Below are positions 51,564 through 60,841 of a DNA stretch of 64,000 nucleotides, piece after piece. Origin of the DNA: Akkermansia sp. (GTDB lineage: Bacteria; Verrucomicrobiota; Verrucomicrobiia; Verrucomicrobiales; Akkermansiaceae); contig JAFZGW010000032.1 in NCBI GenBank assembly GCA_017555205.1, positions 1 through 64,000 of the forward strand. Reading direction: 5' to 3'. The notes under the pieces were generated by a model, which saw only the letters and a program-made list of their open reading frames with translations, had not been told where the DNA came from and did not search any database. A program made the translations under genes and the position numbers. Within the stretch, counting starts at the first letter, position 1. The number at the start of each line of letters is the position of its first letter.

Positions 51564-54500
51564 TTACTTCCTGCGGCGGCGGGCAGCAAAGCCAACCAAA
51601 GCCAACAGGCTCAGCGTGGCGGTGGTGGGCTCGGGGATGAGATTAATGTTGAAAGTCGGTGAGCCGCTTGAACTTACAGCGCCGGTATAATCATAGGTAA
51701 TATCGTCGAGCTTAAGCACCAGAGAATCCGCATTTACGTCTTCACTGAACTGTACAGCGAGTCCGGTATATCCATATTGAGCAAGTGTGTTTGTATCAAT
51801 ATTCAGCTCCAGTTGTCCCACTGTTGAGCAATGGAAAAGATTCGTCAAATCTGCGGTGAAGATACCACTGCCGATTGTAAGATTATCCAGCGAGTAATTC
51901 ACTACGGCATTATTCAGAATAATGGTACCGGTTTCGCCTACTGAGATGCTGCTGCCATTGTCAAAGCTAACATTGTCCAGCGTCAAGGTGGTGAGCTCGG
52001 ACTCAAAGTGTACATTTACCATGGCTAAATCGGAAATGGTAAATGACAAGCTCGTTGTGCTGATGTGAACATCAGACATAGCTGCAAGGGGAGCTCCACC
52101 TGCGATTTTACTACTTTCGAGAAGTACGCCGGAAACTAAACCTGTTGTTGAGCCTGACTGCAGCGTGACACTTTCGCCCAGCGTCACAGTACCGTTTGTC
52201 AATTTTACGGCGGCATCTGCTGCAATCGAGAGGCTTGTGCCTTGAAGATGGGCGCCATCTTCCACACGCAGGGTGCCGTTATGCAGTTTCACGTCAGCAT
52301 TCAGATTGCTAGTCCGGGAGGCGTTCACTTCGGCATCTGTTGTCGTTGTATCGGCCATGCCGAGGGCGCTCTTGAGGTTCGCAATGCGCTGGGCGGTACC
52401 ATTTCCTTCGGCATCCTTGCCGGTAAATACGATATCACCGGTAGCCCGGCAGGTCTTACCCTCAGCATCTGTATAATCTGCATTCAGGCTGACAACCTGG
52501 CTTGTACCGGCGTTGATGTTAACGGAGTCACGGAAGACAATGCTTTTACCCTCACCTGCGGCCAGTGTCATGATGGGGGCAGCATCGGAGGTTGCCTTAG
52601 TGGGCTTCAAAGTAACAGCATTGAATGACAAGCTGTCCTGCAGCCGCACATAGTTTCCGCTGAACTCCACATCGCCATTACCCACCATAACCAGCGGCGC
52701 ATTGGTGCCATAAATGGCACCACCGCCTACATAGGAAGAGGCTGCTACGCCTGTGGCATCCACATGGTTACCGATAATGCTGACTCCTCCGGCATTGTTC
52801 GAAATGGTCATGGCCTTGAGAGTGGAGTAAATTGCACCACCCATGACTGAGTTTCCTGCTGCTGTTCCTGTGGCATTAGTGCTCAGATAGTTATCCTGTA
52901 TGGTAACTGTACCAGTGTTGCCGGAAATGCTCAGCACTCCAGTAGAGTAAATGGCACCACCATACATTTGGGAAATGCTCGTCGTGGTATTGTCTGCATG
53001 GTTACCGGAAATCAGCACGGAACCATTGCCATCCATGGTTATGGAACCCTTATCCATCCAGATTGCAGCACCATTTGCCTTTTTACCGGCAGCTGCGTTA
53101 TTGGTGAATGCTACTTGTCCGCTATTGCCGCTGGCAGAGAATGCTGTAGCCGCACCACCCGTGCCGTACACGGCAGCACCAAGGCTGGAGCCTGTTTCGC
53201 CTGTTGCGGTATTACCGCTGAAGATAACATCGCCTTGGTTGTTATCCAGATGAGCAGTGGCACCAGTACCCAAGTAAATGGCACCACCATTCAAGGTCTT
53301 GCTCCCGACAGTTGATATACAGTTGGAGGAGAACACTACATCACCCTTGTTTTCGGCTATTTGCAGGTGCCCCATCTTCATATACGCCACACCACCGGAA
53401 ATATTAGCGGAGGACGAGATTGAAACTTTGTCGAACAAGACACTCACGCCCTCATCGTTACACCCGTTGGCGTTGATTCGGATGTCATTATTGGGTGTTG
53501 TTGAGGTTGAGCTGCTGCTGTCGTAAATGACACCACCAGAGATAGCCCCCGTGCCGGATTCTCGGGTTATCGCCAGATTCTGGAAGACGACTCCACCAGC
53601 ATTGCGGGAGATTTCCAGCATAGCTGTGTTGGCGCCCAGCCAGAATACGCCGCCATTGACAGCCTTGCCGGTTGTCTCGGTGGTGATGTCATAATCTGTG
53701 AAACTGACCTTACCGCTGTTATCGCTGATGGACAAGGAGGAACCGGTAGCAAGGACGATAGCGGCGTGCTCAACATCATGGGAGGCGGCAGTAGTGGGGT
53801 TCACCCTGTTCAGCCCCATATCGCTGAAATGGACATCCTGCAGCCCGGTAATCTTGGTGATAGCGTCCTCTCTGTTAAACAGGAAGCAATTGGCCCCAGA
53901 TACACTCAAATCAGCGGTCACTCCGTCTGCCGCAGTTATGGAAATCTGCCCGTTTGTACCAATCAGATAATCCGTATTGCCCCAGAGCTGGTTCTGGCTA
54001 TTATCCCATGTCTGACTGGTGGCCAATTTATAGGTGGCAGTCACCGCCCAATCAATGTCGCGGCGCGAGTTGTCTCCGGTAATAACGATATCGCTGATAT
54101 CGTTGACCGAAAGATTCCATTTGCTTGCACCAATCTGAGCCAGCCCGATTTGTTCATTGATGGAGGCTGCATCCTCTGCCGTTATACGGTCTGAATATAA
54201 ATAGGCGCTGGTGACAGCATCGTCAAATTGGATGGAAGATAAAGCTGAGTCTGTGCGCAACCCTGTATTCGTTCCGTATGAAGAACCCAGAAGGTTACCT
54301 CGCTTGTCATATACGGAAATTGCAAGCCCGGTACCTATGCCTGCATTAGTTGTTCCGTACTCATAGGTCATCGTGACGGCAACCGTACCAACTTTGTCCC
54401 AATCGAGTGTGGTAAAATCCAGTGAACCGAGGGTGAAATTACCGAGGGCTGTAGGATTATTTCCGGAAAGACCGCCGCCGTTCCAGCTGCCATATATGCC

Positions 54501-54932
54501 TGACGCGGAGATGGAGCCCTGATGGCTGTATTGATTATACACGGGAGACCCGGAATTGGAAGGGTCATCTTTAGACGGCCAGACCGAGCTGTAATTGGTA
54601 TCGAGCCCGATTCGGTTGTTGTTGCTTAAGGTAACATCTACTATCTGTAAGCCACTGGCAGCATTGCCGGAAATCAATGACCCCGGCTTGAAATAGGGTG
54701 TCTCAGCAAACGTGGGATTATACACAGGTGTACCCAGCTCCACATAGTTGCGCATTGTTGCTGCATCAATGGTCAGGGAAACGCTCCATGCAGATGTAGC
54801 TTCACCCGCCGCCACCGTATAGGTGTTGTTGCTAAGGTTGCCTAAATCTATCTCTGTAAAGGTATCCAATGTGGCAGCACGAGCCGCCACTATACCTGAT
54901 AAGGTAATGAGCAGAAAGAGAGTTTTTTTCAT
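51564..54932 (-). CDS. PEP-CTERM surface protein with Pmp-like GGAI/FxxN repeats
   Basis: A 1,122-residue exported protein with signal peptide MKKTLFLLITLSGIVAARA. The first ~340 residues are a beta-rich region without a recognised domain. Residues about 370-830 hold repeats of the type seen in chlamydial polymorphic membrane proteins: GGAI(Y/W) blocks (GGAIYLGTGATAHLDNN, GGAIYSTGVLSISGN, GGAIYSTLKAMTISNN) followed by FSGN, FTNN or IIGN motifs, predicting a beta-helix. The C terminus is IPEPTTATLSLLALVGFAAR and more Arg, a PEP-CTERM signal instead of a Pmp autotransporter barrel. An upstream ATG at 54971 is possible but MKKTLFLL is the natural start. The role is probably an adhesin or surface structural protein. 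Confidence 0.85.
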   Translation of the reverse strand: MKKTLFLLITLSGIVAARAATLDTFTEIDLGNLSNNTYTVAAGEATSAWSVSLTIDAATMRNYVELGTPVYNPTFAETPYFKPGSLISGNAASGLQIVDVTLSNNNRIGLDTNYSSVWPSKDDPSNSGSPVYNQYSHQGSISASGIYGSWNGGGLSGNNPTALGNFTLGSLDFTTLDWDKVGTVAVTMTYEYGTTNAGIGTGLAISVYDKRGNLLGSSYGTNTGLRTDSALSSIQFDDAVTSAYLYSDRITAEDAASINEQIGLAQIGASKWNLSVNDISDIVITGDNSRRDIDWAVTATYKLATSQTWDNSQNQLWGNTDYLIGTNGQISITAADGVTADLSVSGANCFLFNREDAITKITGLQDVHFSDMGLNRVNPTTAASHDVEHAAIVLATGSSLSISDNSGKVSFTDYDITTETTGKAVNGGVFWLGANTAMLEISRNAGGVVFQNLAITRESGTGAISGGVIYDSSSSTSTTPNNDIRINANGCNDEGVSVLFDKVSISSSANISGGVAYMKMGHLQIAENKGDVVFSSNCISTVGSKTLNGGAIYLGTGATAHLDNNQGDVIFSGNTATGETGSSLGAAVYGTGGAATAFSASGNSGQVAFTNNAAAGKKANGAAIWMDKGSITMDGNGSVLISGNHADNTTTSISQMYGGAIYSTGVLSISGNTGTVTIQDNYLSTNATGTAAGNSVMGGAIYSTLKAMTISNNAGGVSIIGNHVDATGVAASSYVGGGAIYGTNAPLVMVGNGDVEFSGNYVRLQDSLSFNAVTLKPTKATSDAAPIMTLAAGEGKSIVFRDSVNINAGTSQVVSLNADYTDAEGKTCRATGDIVFTGKDAEGNGTAQRIANLKSALGMADTTTTDAEVNASRTSNLNADVKLHNGTLRVEDGAHLQGTSLSIAADAAVKLTNGTVTLGESVTLQSGSTTGLVSGVLLESSKIAGGAPLAAMSDVHISTTSLSFTISDLAMVNVHFESELTTLTLDNVSFDNGSSISVGETGTIILNNAVVNYSLDNLTIGSGIFTADLTNLFHCSTVGQLELNIDTNTLAQYGYTGLAVQFSEDVNADSLVLKLDDITYDYTGAVSSSGSPTFNINLIPEPTTATLSLLALVGFAARRRRK

Positions 54933-55032
54933 ATTTAGCTGATTGGAGTTTAAAAGTTCCGAGCAGTTCATGCAGGGGGCATTCTCATGCGCAACGGAAG
55001 GCTGAGAGACACGCTACGAATCCGCTGATCGT

Positions 55033-55061
55033 AGTGTACAGCATTTCTCATGCTGATGCAA
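55033..55061 (-). promoter_or_regulatory. Predicted promoter of the Pmp-like gene
   Basis: On the minus strand, TTGCAT (complement of 55056-55061), 17 nt and TACACT (complement of 55033-55038), giving a leader of about 94 nt. A TTGACA also lies just upstream (complement of 55071-55076). Confidence 0.45.
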
Positions 55062-55090
55062 GTATAAAGTTGTCAAAATGCTTATATGCT

Positions 55091-55130
55091 GAAAAAAAAG
55101 AGCGGCAGTCGTTAAACTGCCGCTCTTTTC
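55091..55130. terminator. Terminator abutting the group II intron
   Basis: AGAGCGGCAG (55099-55108) pairs with CTGCCGCTCT (55117-55126) with A8 before and T4 after. No plus-strand gene precedes it. The group II intron begins 3 bp beyond it, as expected for introns that target terminator stem-loops. Confidence 0.85.
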
Positions 55131-55133
55131 TGG

Positions 55134-55775
55134 GTACGTCAGGCATGACACGTAACTGGGGTGGAAGTCCCCAATGAGCCGCCGACAGAGCGGAATCAAA
55201 TAGCCAAGGGCAACTGCGCCACAGCAATGTGGGGTGGGAAGGAAGCCGGAGGCGAAACACAGACAGGATGAACAAGAACCGAATAGAAGGCCAAAGCGCA
55301 CGAGGTGAGGCAGCCCTGGATGCTTACGCCCGATACTCTGTCAAGAGTGCGCATGGTAAATTCGGCTTGCACTGTGTGAAAGCTGCGTGCCTTATCCTGA
55401 GAGACCCTACTAAAGCGTGAACGCGCTGCGGAATAATCCGTCTGTAGGGAGTCAGCAGAGGCCATAGTACCACCAAAACGAACAACCCCGGTGGGAAGGG
55501 CTGAATCCGGTGTGGGCAACCGCTCAAGTCTCAGAACATATAGCAGCAGAGCCAAGAGGTACTGGAATGTACGAAGCCTCGACCGAGGGATGGAAAGCGG
55601 TGCAAGTCCGAATCCACGTAACGGTGCGGGGGAGCTGTCAGGGTATCTGACGAGGAGAGATAACGAGTTGCGGCAGGAACAACAGTTCCGGGACCAATCA
55701 CACGCCGAGAAACCGCCGTATGCCATAAAAGGCACGTACGGTGGTGTGTGAGGGGGCGAAAGCCCCCTACACGAT
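55134..55775 (+). mobile_element. ORF-less group II intron
   Basis: About 642 nt with group II ribozyme landmarks and no reverse transcriptase. The 5' end GTACGTCAGGCATGACACG resembles the GUGYG start and first stem. Domain I shows GGGGTGGAAGTCCCCAATGA and GGAAGGAAGCCGGAGGCGAA. GGGAGTCAGCAGAGGCCATA and GGGAAGGGCTGAAT are motifs commonly seen ahead of the intron ORF in domain IV. Domain V is CCGCCGTATGCC...GGCACGTACGGTGG (55712-55744) and domain VI a GC stem with GAAA loop ending ACACGAT, with a branch-point A in CCTACAC. The 5' GTACG departs from GTGYG at the third base. It would need a maturase in trans to splice or move. Confidence 0.82.
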
Positions 55776-55786
55776 TTTATTTACGT

Positions 55787-55990
55787 CGGGCAAGCGGGAT
55801 TCTACCCGCACCCTGTGACCCTGTCGGGCTTCCCGCCGGGAAGTGTCCCGGCGGCGCAGGGTCGGCTCATGCCACTGGCACTCGCCGCCCACTCCCCCTT
55901 TGCTGCGGGGGCGTGGGTTCGAATCCCGCAGGATGTGGAAAAGCGAAAGGCTCAGCAGCGGTGATTACCATTGCTGAGCCTTTTCTGTAT
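55787..55990. repeat. tRNA-Pro-tail repeat unit A
   Basis: A ~204-bp unit. It begins CGGGCAAGCGGGATTCTACC, nearly identical to the complement of the tRNA-Pro 3' end at 56201. It continues with a GC-rich CCGCCGGG/CCCGGCGG hairpin and ends with GTGGGTTCGAATCCCGC, a T-arm sequence in the opposite orientation, then a terminator-like stem (AAAGGCTCAGCA 55946-55957 with TGCTGAGCCTTT 55972-55983). GCGGGATTC and GAATCCCGC therefore form terminal inverted repeats. No tRNA fits in full on either strand. Confidence 0.75.
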
Positions 55991-56199
55991 CGGGCAAGCG
56001 GGATTCTACCCGCCCCCCCCTCGCTCTGCTTTGCAGAGTACCCCCGGGCAGGTGTGCCCGGGGGCTCGGGGGCTGGTTGCTCGCTTACTCGCACCCAGCC
56101 CACTCCCCCTACGGGGGCGTGTGTTCGAATCCCGCATGGGGGTATACAAAGCAAAAACGCTCAGCATCGGTTTAATCCGTTACTGAGCGTTTTATCTTA
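55991..56199. repeat. tRNA-Pro-tail repeat unit B
   Basis: A ~209-bp unit of the same design: the 20-bp CGGGCAAGCGGGATTCTACC, a different GC-rich centre (CCCCCGGGC/GCCCGGGGG hairpin, 56041-56068), GTGTGTTCGAATCCCGC, and a stem AAAACGCTCAG (56154-56164) with CTGAGCGTTTT (56183-56193). The last stem also acts as the terminator of the minus-strand tRNA-Pro. Ends are conserved between A and B while centres differ. Confidence 0.75.
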
Positions 56200-56273
56200 T
56201 CGGGCAAGCGGGATTCGAACCCACGACCCCTTGCACCCCATGCAAGTGCGCTACCAGACTGCGCTACTGCCCG
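56200..56273 (-). tRNA. tRNA-Pro (anticodon GGG)
   Basis: On the minus strand: acceptor CGGGCAG with TTGCCCG, D-arm GCGC...GCGC, anticodon stem CTTGC/GCAAG with loop ATGGGGT (anticodon GGG), T-arm GTGGG-TTCGAAT-CCCGC and discriminator A. The 74 nt fold as a standard cloverleaf and CCA is not encoded. A terminator lies just downstream at 56154-56193. Confidence 0.95.
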
Positions 56274-56344
56274 AAGATTTGGTGTTTTGTTTGTCTTGCG
56301 CTCGAGAGCGTGTCGACAAGGGAAGTATACACGAATTTTTACAG

Positions 56345-56373
56345 TTGTCAAGAGATTTTTTTCATGATATAAT
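56345..56373 (+). promoter_or_regulatory. Predicted promoter of argC
   Basis: TTGTCA (56345-56350), 17 nt and perfect TATAAT (56368-56373). The predicted start near 56380 is about 4 nt before the argC ATG. Confidence 0.7.
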
Positions 56374-56383
56374 AATTTTTGTC

Positions 56384-57427
56384 ATGAAAAAGGTAAAAAT
56401 TGCCGTAGTTGGGGCCAGTGGATACACCGGGCAAGAGCTTTTGCGCATATTATTGCGTCACCCGGGGGTTGAATTGGTGTGTGCGACATCGCGTCAATAT
56501 GCGGGGCAGGAGCTGTGCGATTTGTTCCCTCGTTTTCGCCATGTGCCTGGTGCTGATTTGAAGTTCACGGATTCCGATGTGGAGGCGATAGCCGCCACGG
56601 GTGCAGAAGCAGCGTTTTTGGCGTTGCCGCACGGGGTGTCTGCTGCGTATGGTCGCGGGTTGGTGGAGGCCGGGCTGCGTGTGATTGATCTTTCTGCGGA
56701 TTTCCGTTTGAATGACCCGGCTGTGTATGAGGAATTTTACGGCAAGCCGCACCCGGATGTTGAGCTGATGCAAGAGGCAGTGTACGGCATGCCTGAGTGG
56801 CACCGTGCTGAGATTGAGAAAGCACGCATCGTTGGTTCTCCCGGGTGCTATCCGACCAGCATTATATTGCCGTTGGTACCGCTGCTTCGTGCCGGGTTAG
56901 TACAGGCGGAGGATATTGTGGTGAATAGTGGCAGTGGTGTTTCCGGTGCCGGTCGCAAGGCAGATGTGAGCCTGCTGTACTGCGAGTGCAATGAGAGTAT
57001 GCGCGCATACGGCGTACCGCGCCATCGCCACCTTTCCGAGATTGAGCAGGAGCTGTCGTTGGCAGCCGGTCAGCAAGTTACCATTACCTTTACCCCGCAC
57101 CTTATGCCGGTGAATACCGGGATTGTGACGACTACGGTGGCGAAACTTGCCCCCGGTGTGACAGTGGAGGATATCTCGGCTTGTTTTGAGAGCGCGTATG
57201 CCGGGGCTCCTTTCGTACGCTTGCTGGGTGCTAATAAGCCGGCGGATACCAAGAATGTGACTCGCACGAACTTTGTGGATATTGGCTGGGCTGTGGATAC
57301 CCGCACTAACCGTGTGGTGCTGATGAGTGCAGAGGATAACGTGATAAAAGGCGCCGGTGGTCAGGGAGTGCATGCCTTCAATATCATGTTCGGCTTCGAT
57401 GAATCTGAAGGCTTGTGGCTTATCTGA
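56384..57427 (+). CDS. argC: N-acetyl-gamma-glutamyl-phosphate reductase
   Basis: A 347-residue enzyme of arginine biosynthesis that reduces N-acetylglutamyl phosphate to the semialdehyde. The N-terminal NADP-binding motif is VVGASGYTGQELLRIL. The catalytic Cys lies in VGSPGCYPTSIILPL, and HRHLSEIEQEL with TFTPHLMPVNTG are conserved. An open frame continues upstream into the tRNA repeats, but the promoter and family start support ATG 56384. No other arg gene is adjacent. Confidence 0.95.
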   Translation: MKKVKIAVVGASGYTGQELLRILLRHPGVELVCATSRQYAGQELCDLFPRFRHVPGADLKFTDSDVEAIAATGAEAAFLALPHGVSAAYGRGLVEAGLRVIDLSADFRLNDPAVYEEFYGKPHPDVELMQEAVYGMPEWHRAEIEKARIVGSPGCYPTSIILPLVPLLRAGLVQAEDIVVNSGSGVSGAGRKADVSLLYCECNESMRAYGVPRHRHLSEIEQELSLAAGQQVTITFTPHLMPVNTGIVTTTVAKLAPGVTVEDISACFESAYAGAPFVRLLGANKPADTKNVTRTNFVDIGWAVDTRTNRVVLMSAEDNVIKGAGGQGVHAFNIMFGFDESEGLWLI

Positions 57428-57503
57428 TGCACACACATAGAACACGTGCGCGCGTGCGTGCGAATAACATGTAAATTGTATTAAACAACGACTGTTTAGC
57501 TAT

Positions 57504-58910
57504 ATGTTGCCGCTGCTATTGATAGTGGATGATGAGAAGTCCACGCGGGATGCTCTTCGTTTGGCGCTGGAAGATGACTACGAGGTGTATGCCGTGGCCG
57601 ACGGTAAGTCGGCGCGAGCCCTGATGGATAGCGAGCCGGTGGATATATTGCTGACGGATTTACGGCTCGGTGGCGAGAGCGGCATGGCCCTGATTGATTA
57701 TGCTCAGGGTTTGCCGCAGCCGCCGACCTGTATTATGATGACTGCCTATGGCAGTGCCGATACTGCGGCGGAGGCTCGCCGCCACGGCGCATACTACTTT
57801 TTGACTAAGCCGTTGAATTTGGACGAGGTTGAGCTGTTGCTGCGGCGCGCGGCACATACCCGCTCATTGGAGGCCAGTAACCGCGAGCTCACCACCCGCC
57901 TGCAGCCAACCGGCGGGCTTGACCGTATGTTGGGCGACAGCCCGCAGATGCAACCCATTTTCAATCGTATTCGGCAGGTAGCGCCTACGACGGCAACGGT
58001 ATTGATAGAGGGCGAGACCGGTACCGGTAAAGAGCTTGTGGCGCGCGCAATTCACAGCCTGTCGCCGCGCAGTAAGGCCAGATTTGTTGCGGTGAACTGT
58101 GCTGCGCTTTCGCCTCAGCTGATGGAAAGTGAGCTCTTCGGGCACGAGAAGGGTTCATTTACAGGGGCTATGCAGCGCCGTATCGGCCGATTCGAAGAGG
58201 CTGATGGGGGAACAATTTTCCTCGACGAAATCGGCGAAATCGATATCCCCACTCAGGTAAAGCTACTGCGAGTATTGGCTGAGCGCAGTATTGAGCGAGT
58301 GGGTAGCAATGAACCCATTGCCGTAAATGTGCGAGTGGTCGCAGCTACCAACCGAAACCTTGAGGAAATGGTGAGGCAGGGCACTTTCAGGCAGGACCTT
58401 TACCAGCGCCTTAATGTGATATCCCTACATTTGCCCCCACTGCGCGAGCGCGCCGGAGATGTGGTGCTTATGGCGCATGCATTTGTGCAGGAACTTTGCC
58501 GTGAGAATAACAAGGCGCCCAAGAGTTTGACCCGCCCGGCGCTTGATTTGCTGCGCAGCTATGCCTGGCCCGGTAACGTACGCCAGCTTCGCACCGCTAT
58601 TGAACATGGTGTTGTTATGAGTAGCGGCGGCGAAATAACCCCGGATGATTTGCCGGAATATCTGCTCGTCTCTTTACCGTCAACTCCTCAATCGACCCAC
58701 CAAATGATACAAAGTCATACGCGTACAGATTTTGGGCTTGATTCTTCCCCCTGTTTTAATTTAGAATACGTCGAGCGGCAAACGATATTGCGAGCCTTGG
58801 AGTATACCGGGGGTAACAAGTCGGCTGCCGCCGGGTTGCTGGGGATTAACCGCCGCACCCTGCAACGAAAAATGGCTGAGGCTCGTGAAATCTTTAGCCG
58901 TTTTTTGTGA
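57504..58910 (+). CDS. Sigma54-dependent response regulator, NtrC family
   Basis: A 468-residue regulator. Residues 1-120 are a receiver domain ([14 protein letters not shown]; phospho-acceptor Asp in LLTDLRLGG near residue 53; Lys in LTKPLNLDE). Residues about 140-370 are the AAA+ core with Walker [16 protein letters not shown], the sigma54-contact loop GSFTGA and Walker [14 protein letters not shown]. Residues about 425-468 are a Fis-type helix-turn-helix ([20 protein letters not shown]). It activates RNA polymerase-sigma54 at unknown targets. No partner histidine kinase lies in the window. Confidence 0.95.
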   Translation: MLPLLLIVDDEKSTRDALRLALEDDYEVYAVADGKSARALMDSEPVDILLTDLRLGGESGMALIDYAQGLPQPPTCIMMTAYGSADTAAEARRHGAYYFLTKPLNLDEVELLLRRAAHTRSLEASNRELTTRLQPTGGLDRMLGDSPQMQPIFNRIRQVAPTTATVLIEGETGTGKELVARAIHSLSPRSKARFVAVNCAALSPQLMESELFGHEKGSFTGAMQRRIGRFEEADGGTIFLDEIGEIDIPTQVKLLRVLAERSIERVGSNEPIAVNVRVVAATNRNLEEMVRQGTFRQDLYQRLNVISLHLPPLRERAGDVVLMAHAFVQELCRENNKAPKSLTRPALDLLRSYAWPGNVRQLRTAIEHGVVMSSGGEITPDDLPEYLLVSLPSTPQSTHQMIQSHTRTDFGLDSSPCFNLEYVERQTILRALEYTGGNKSAAAGLLGINRRTLQRKMAEAREIFSRFL

Positions 58911-58942
58911 AAACATCATAGAAGCATACACAATTAGAATAT

Positions 58943-60811
58943 ATGTCAGAATTGCCAAAGTATAAATTCGCCAAGGGCACAACTGTGCTGCGACTGATTG
59001 TTGCTGCCTTGCTGGTGGTTATGTGCGTGTTAAAAATTCACTTGACATACCGTGGTCTCGATCAGCCGGCCGCAATGGATCAGGCGCAGATTGCCCGTTC
59101 GGTTGCAAACTGGAATGGTTTTACTACTAATTTGTTGCGCCCTATTGATGTGATGACTGTCGCCAATCAGTCAGAACTTACAAAAGAGCCGTTTGAAGTG
59201 GCCAAATTACGCGATACGACGTATGCTCCGCTGAATATTGCTGCCATGGCTGTGGCTCTTAAGTTAAGCGGAATGGATAATTTCGATGCAACTCGTATGA
59301 CCGATGGTGGATATGTTTACGTGGCAGACCGAGTTATTTCCGCTACCAGCATGTTATTCTTCTGTATAGCTATTGGCTTGTCATATTCATTGATTGCCCG
59401 AATGTTTGACGAGTTGATTGCTTGCGCTACCTCGTGCTTCATGCTGTGTAGTGAGTTGTTTTTGGATTACTCTATCAGCGGCTTGCCGCAGCCGCTCATG
59501 CTTTGCTGCCTGCTTGCCGCTATGCATGCGTTGCTTTCCGCTATTCGAGCTGCGGAAGACGGTGCCGACGTCTGGGCGCTTTTCTGCATCGTAATATGCT
59601 TTGTTTTTGTGGGGCTTATGTGTTTGTCCGGTTGGATGAGCCTGTGGATTGCCGGCGGTTTGCTGTTGTTCTGCATGATTCACTTCCGTGCCGGTGGCTC
59701 GTATGCCTTTGCTGCGGGTGTGGTATTGATGCTCTTCCTGATTGCACCGGCCATTATGAATTACCGGGATACCGGCAGTATTCTCGGCAATGCTATGCTT
59801 GGCCTTTACAATAGCTTTGGCGGTGGTGAGGAGGCCGTTATGCGCTCCGCCACTATCAATAATACCCCGTTGCAGAGTTCCGGTTTCGTGCTGCGCTTCT
59901 TCTCTCACACCTTCAGCCAGTTGCGCCATTTATATGTTAACATGGGTTCAATCATTGTGGTGCCGTTCTTCTTTCTGGCTCTGCTGAATCGTTACCGTTT
60001 GAATGATGTGCAGGCTATGAAGTGGGCAATTTTCTGCATGTGGAGCTTTGCCTGCATCGGTATGGCTCTTTTCGGTGTGAATACCCCTGAAAATCCTTCT
60101 CAGCTTGCCATTCTTTTTGTGCCTTTCTTTACCGCGTACGGATTGTCGCTGGTGTTCAACTTCTTGGCAAGGATTAAGTATGAGCATTCGACCTTCACTC
60201 AGGCTCGCGGTTTGGCGCTGTTCATCATGATTCTCGTATCTGCCGGACCGTTCCTCTCCACGATACCGAATAGCGTGTACATGGGTGTTTGGCTTGGCGA
60301 CCGCGCGCGCCCGCATTTCCCCCCGTATTATCCCCCTGCATTGAATCTTAACCTTGTTTCGGTTACAAGGCCGGATGCCGTTATCGTGACCGACCAGCCT
60401 TGGGCTGTAGCTTGGTATGCCAACCGCAAGGCTTTGTGGATACCCCGATTGGTGGATGATTTTACTACCTATCTGGAGCCAACACTCAATAAAGGTGGTG
60501 CCCGTGTCGGTGGTTTCCTTATCACGCCCAGTTCTCATAGTGAGCCTAATTCTCGCGGCGGTATTAAGGGGATTGTGGATGAGATGGGTGATTTTGCACC
60601 GTTGGCGTTGGAAGGTAAGCTCCTTCAGTTGACGCCACGTCATAATCTGGCTTTGGCGGATATGTTTGTCGAGAACGCTGATGGCAGCGATAATTCCATG
60701 ACATTGGGTAAATTGGTTTCATCGCAAGGGCGTTTTTCACAACGAATTCCGTTGCTTGGTGCTGAGATTATGTACTACACCGAGCCCGGTTCCGTTCCTC
60801 AAAACCAATAA
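58943..60811 (+). CDS. Large polytopic membrane protein, possibly GT-C-like
   Basis: A 622-residue protein with about 10 hydrophobic segments in the first ~460 residues and a soluble C-terminal part (about 460-622). The first periplasmic loop after helix 1 contains RGLDQPAAMDQAQIARS; an acidic motif in that loop is typical of GT-C glycosyltransferases, but no family signature confirms it. The C-terminal region includes PDAVIVTDQPWAVAWYANRK. It is 32 bp downstream of the NtrC-type regulator. Function is unknown. Confidence 0.65.
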   Translation: MSELPKYKFAKGTTVLRLIVAALLVVMCVLKIHLTYRGLDQPAAMDQAQIARSVANWNGFTTNLLRPIDVMTVANQSELTKEPFEVAKLRDTTYAPLNIAAMAVALKLSGMDNFDATRMTDGGYVYVADRVISATSMLFFCIAIGLSYSLIARMFDELIACATSCFMLCSELFLDYSISGLPQPLMLCCLLAAMHALLSAIRAAEDGADVWALFCIVICFVFVGLMCLSGWMSLWIAGGLLLFCMIHFRAGGSYAFAAGVVLMLFLIAPAIMNYRDTGSILGNAMLGLYNSFGGGEEAVMRSATINNTPLQSSGFVLRFFSHTFSQLRHLYVNMGSIIVVPFFFLALLNRYRLNDVQAMKWAIFCMWSFACIGMALFGVNTPENPSQLAILFVPFFTAYGLSLVFNFLARIKYEHSTFTQARGLALFIMILVSAGPFLSTIPNSVYMGVWLGDRARPHFPPYYPPALNLNLVSVTRPDAVIVTDQPWAVAWYANRKALWIPRLVDDFTTYLEPTLNKGGARVGGFLITPSSHSEPNSRGGIKGIVDEMGDFAPLALEGKLLQLTPRHNLALADMFVENADGSDNSMTLGKLVSSQGRFSQRIPLLGAEIMYYTEPGSVPQNQ

Positions 60812-60841
60812 AACCTATTTACTTCCCGTTAAGCATCGTTT

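Noticed and set aside
55143-55790. Short frames in the group II intron that could be a reverse transcriptase remnant
   Set aside because: None carries reverse-transcriptase or maturase motifs; the longest are unrelated in sequence to such proteins.
55787-56199. Two extra tRNA genes in the repeat units
   Set aside because: Only T-arm and acceptor-tail pieces are present. No matching 5' acceptor strand, D-arm or anticodon arm can be built.
55748-56383. Upstream extension of the argC frame through the tRNA repeat region (RASGI-type repeated peptides)
   Set aside because: These peptides are translations of tRNA-Pro tails and GC hairpins. The argC promoter lies after them and the family start fits ATG 56384.
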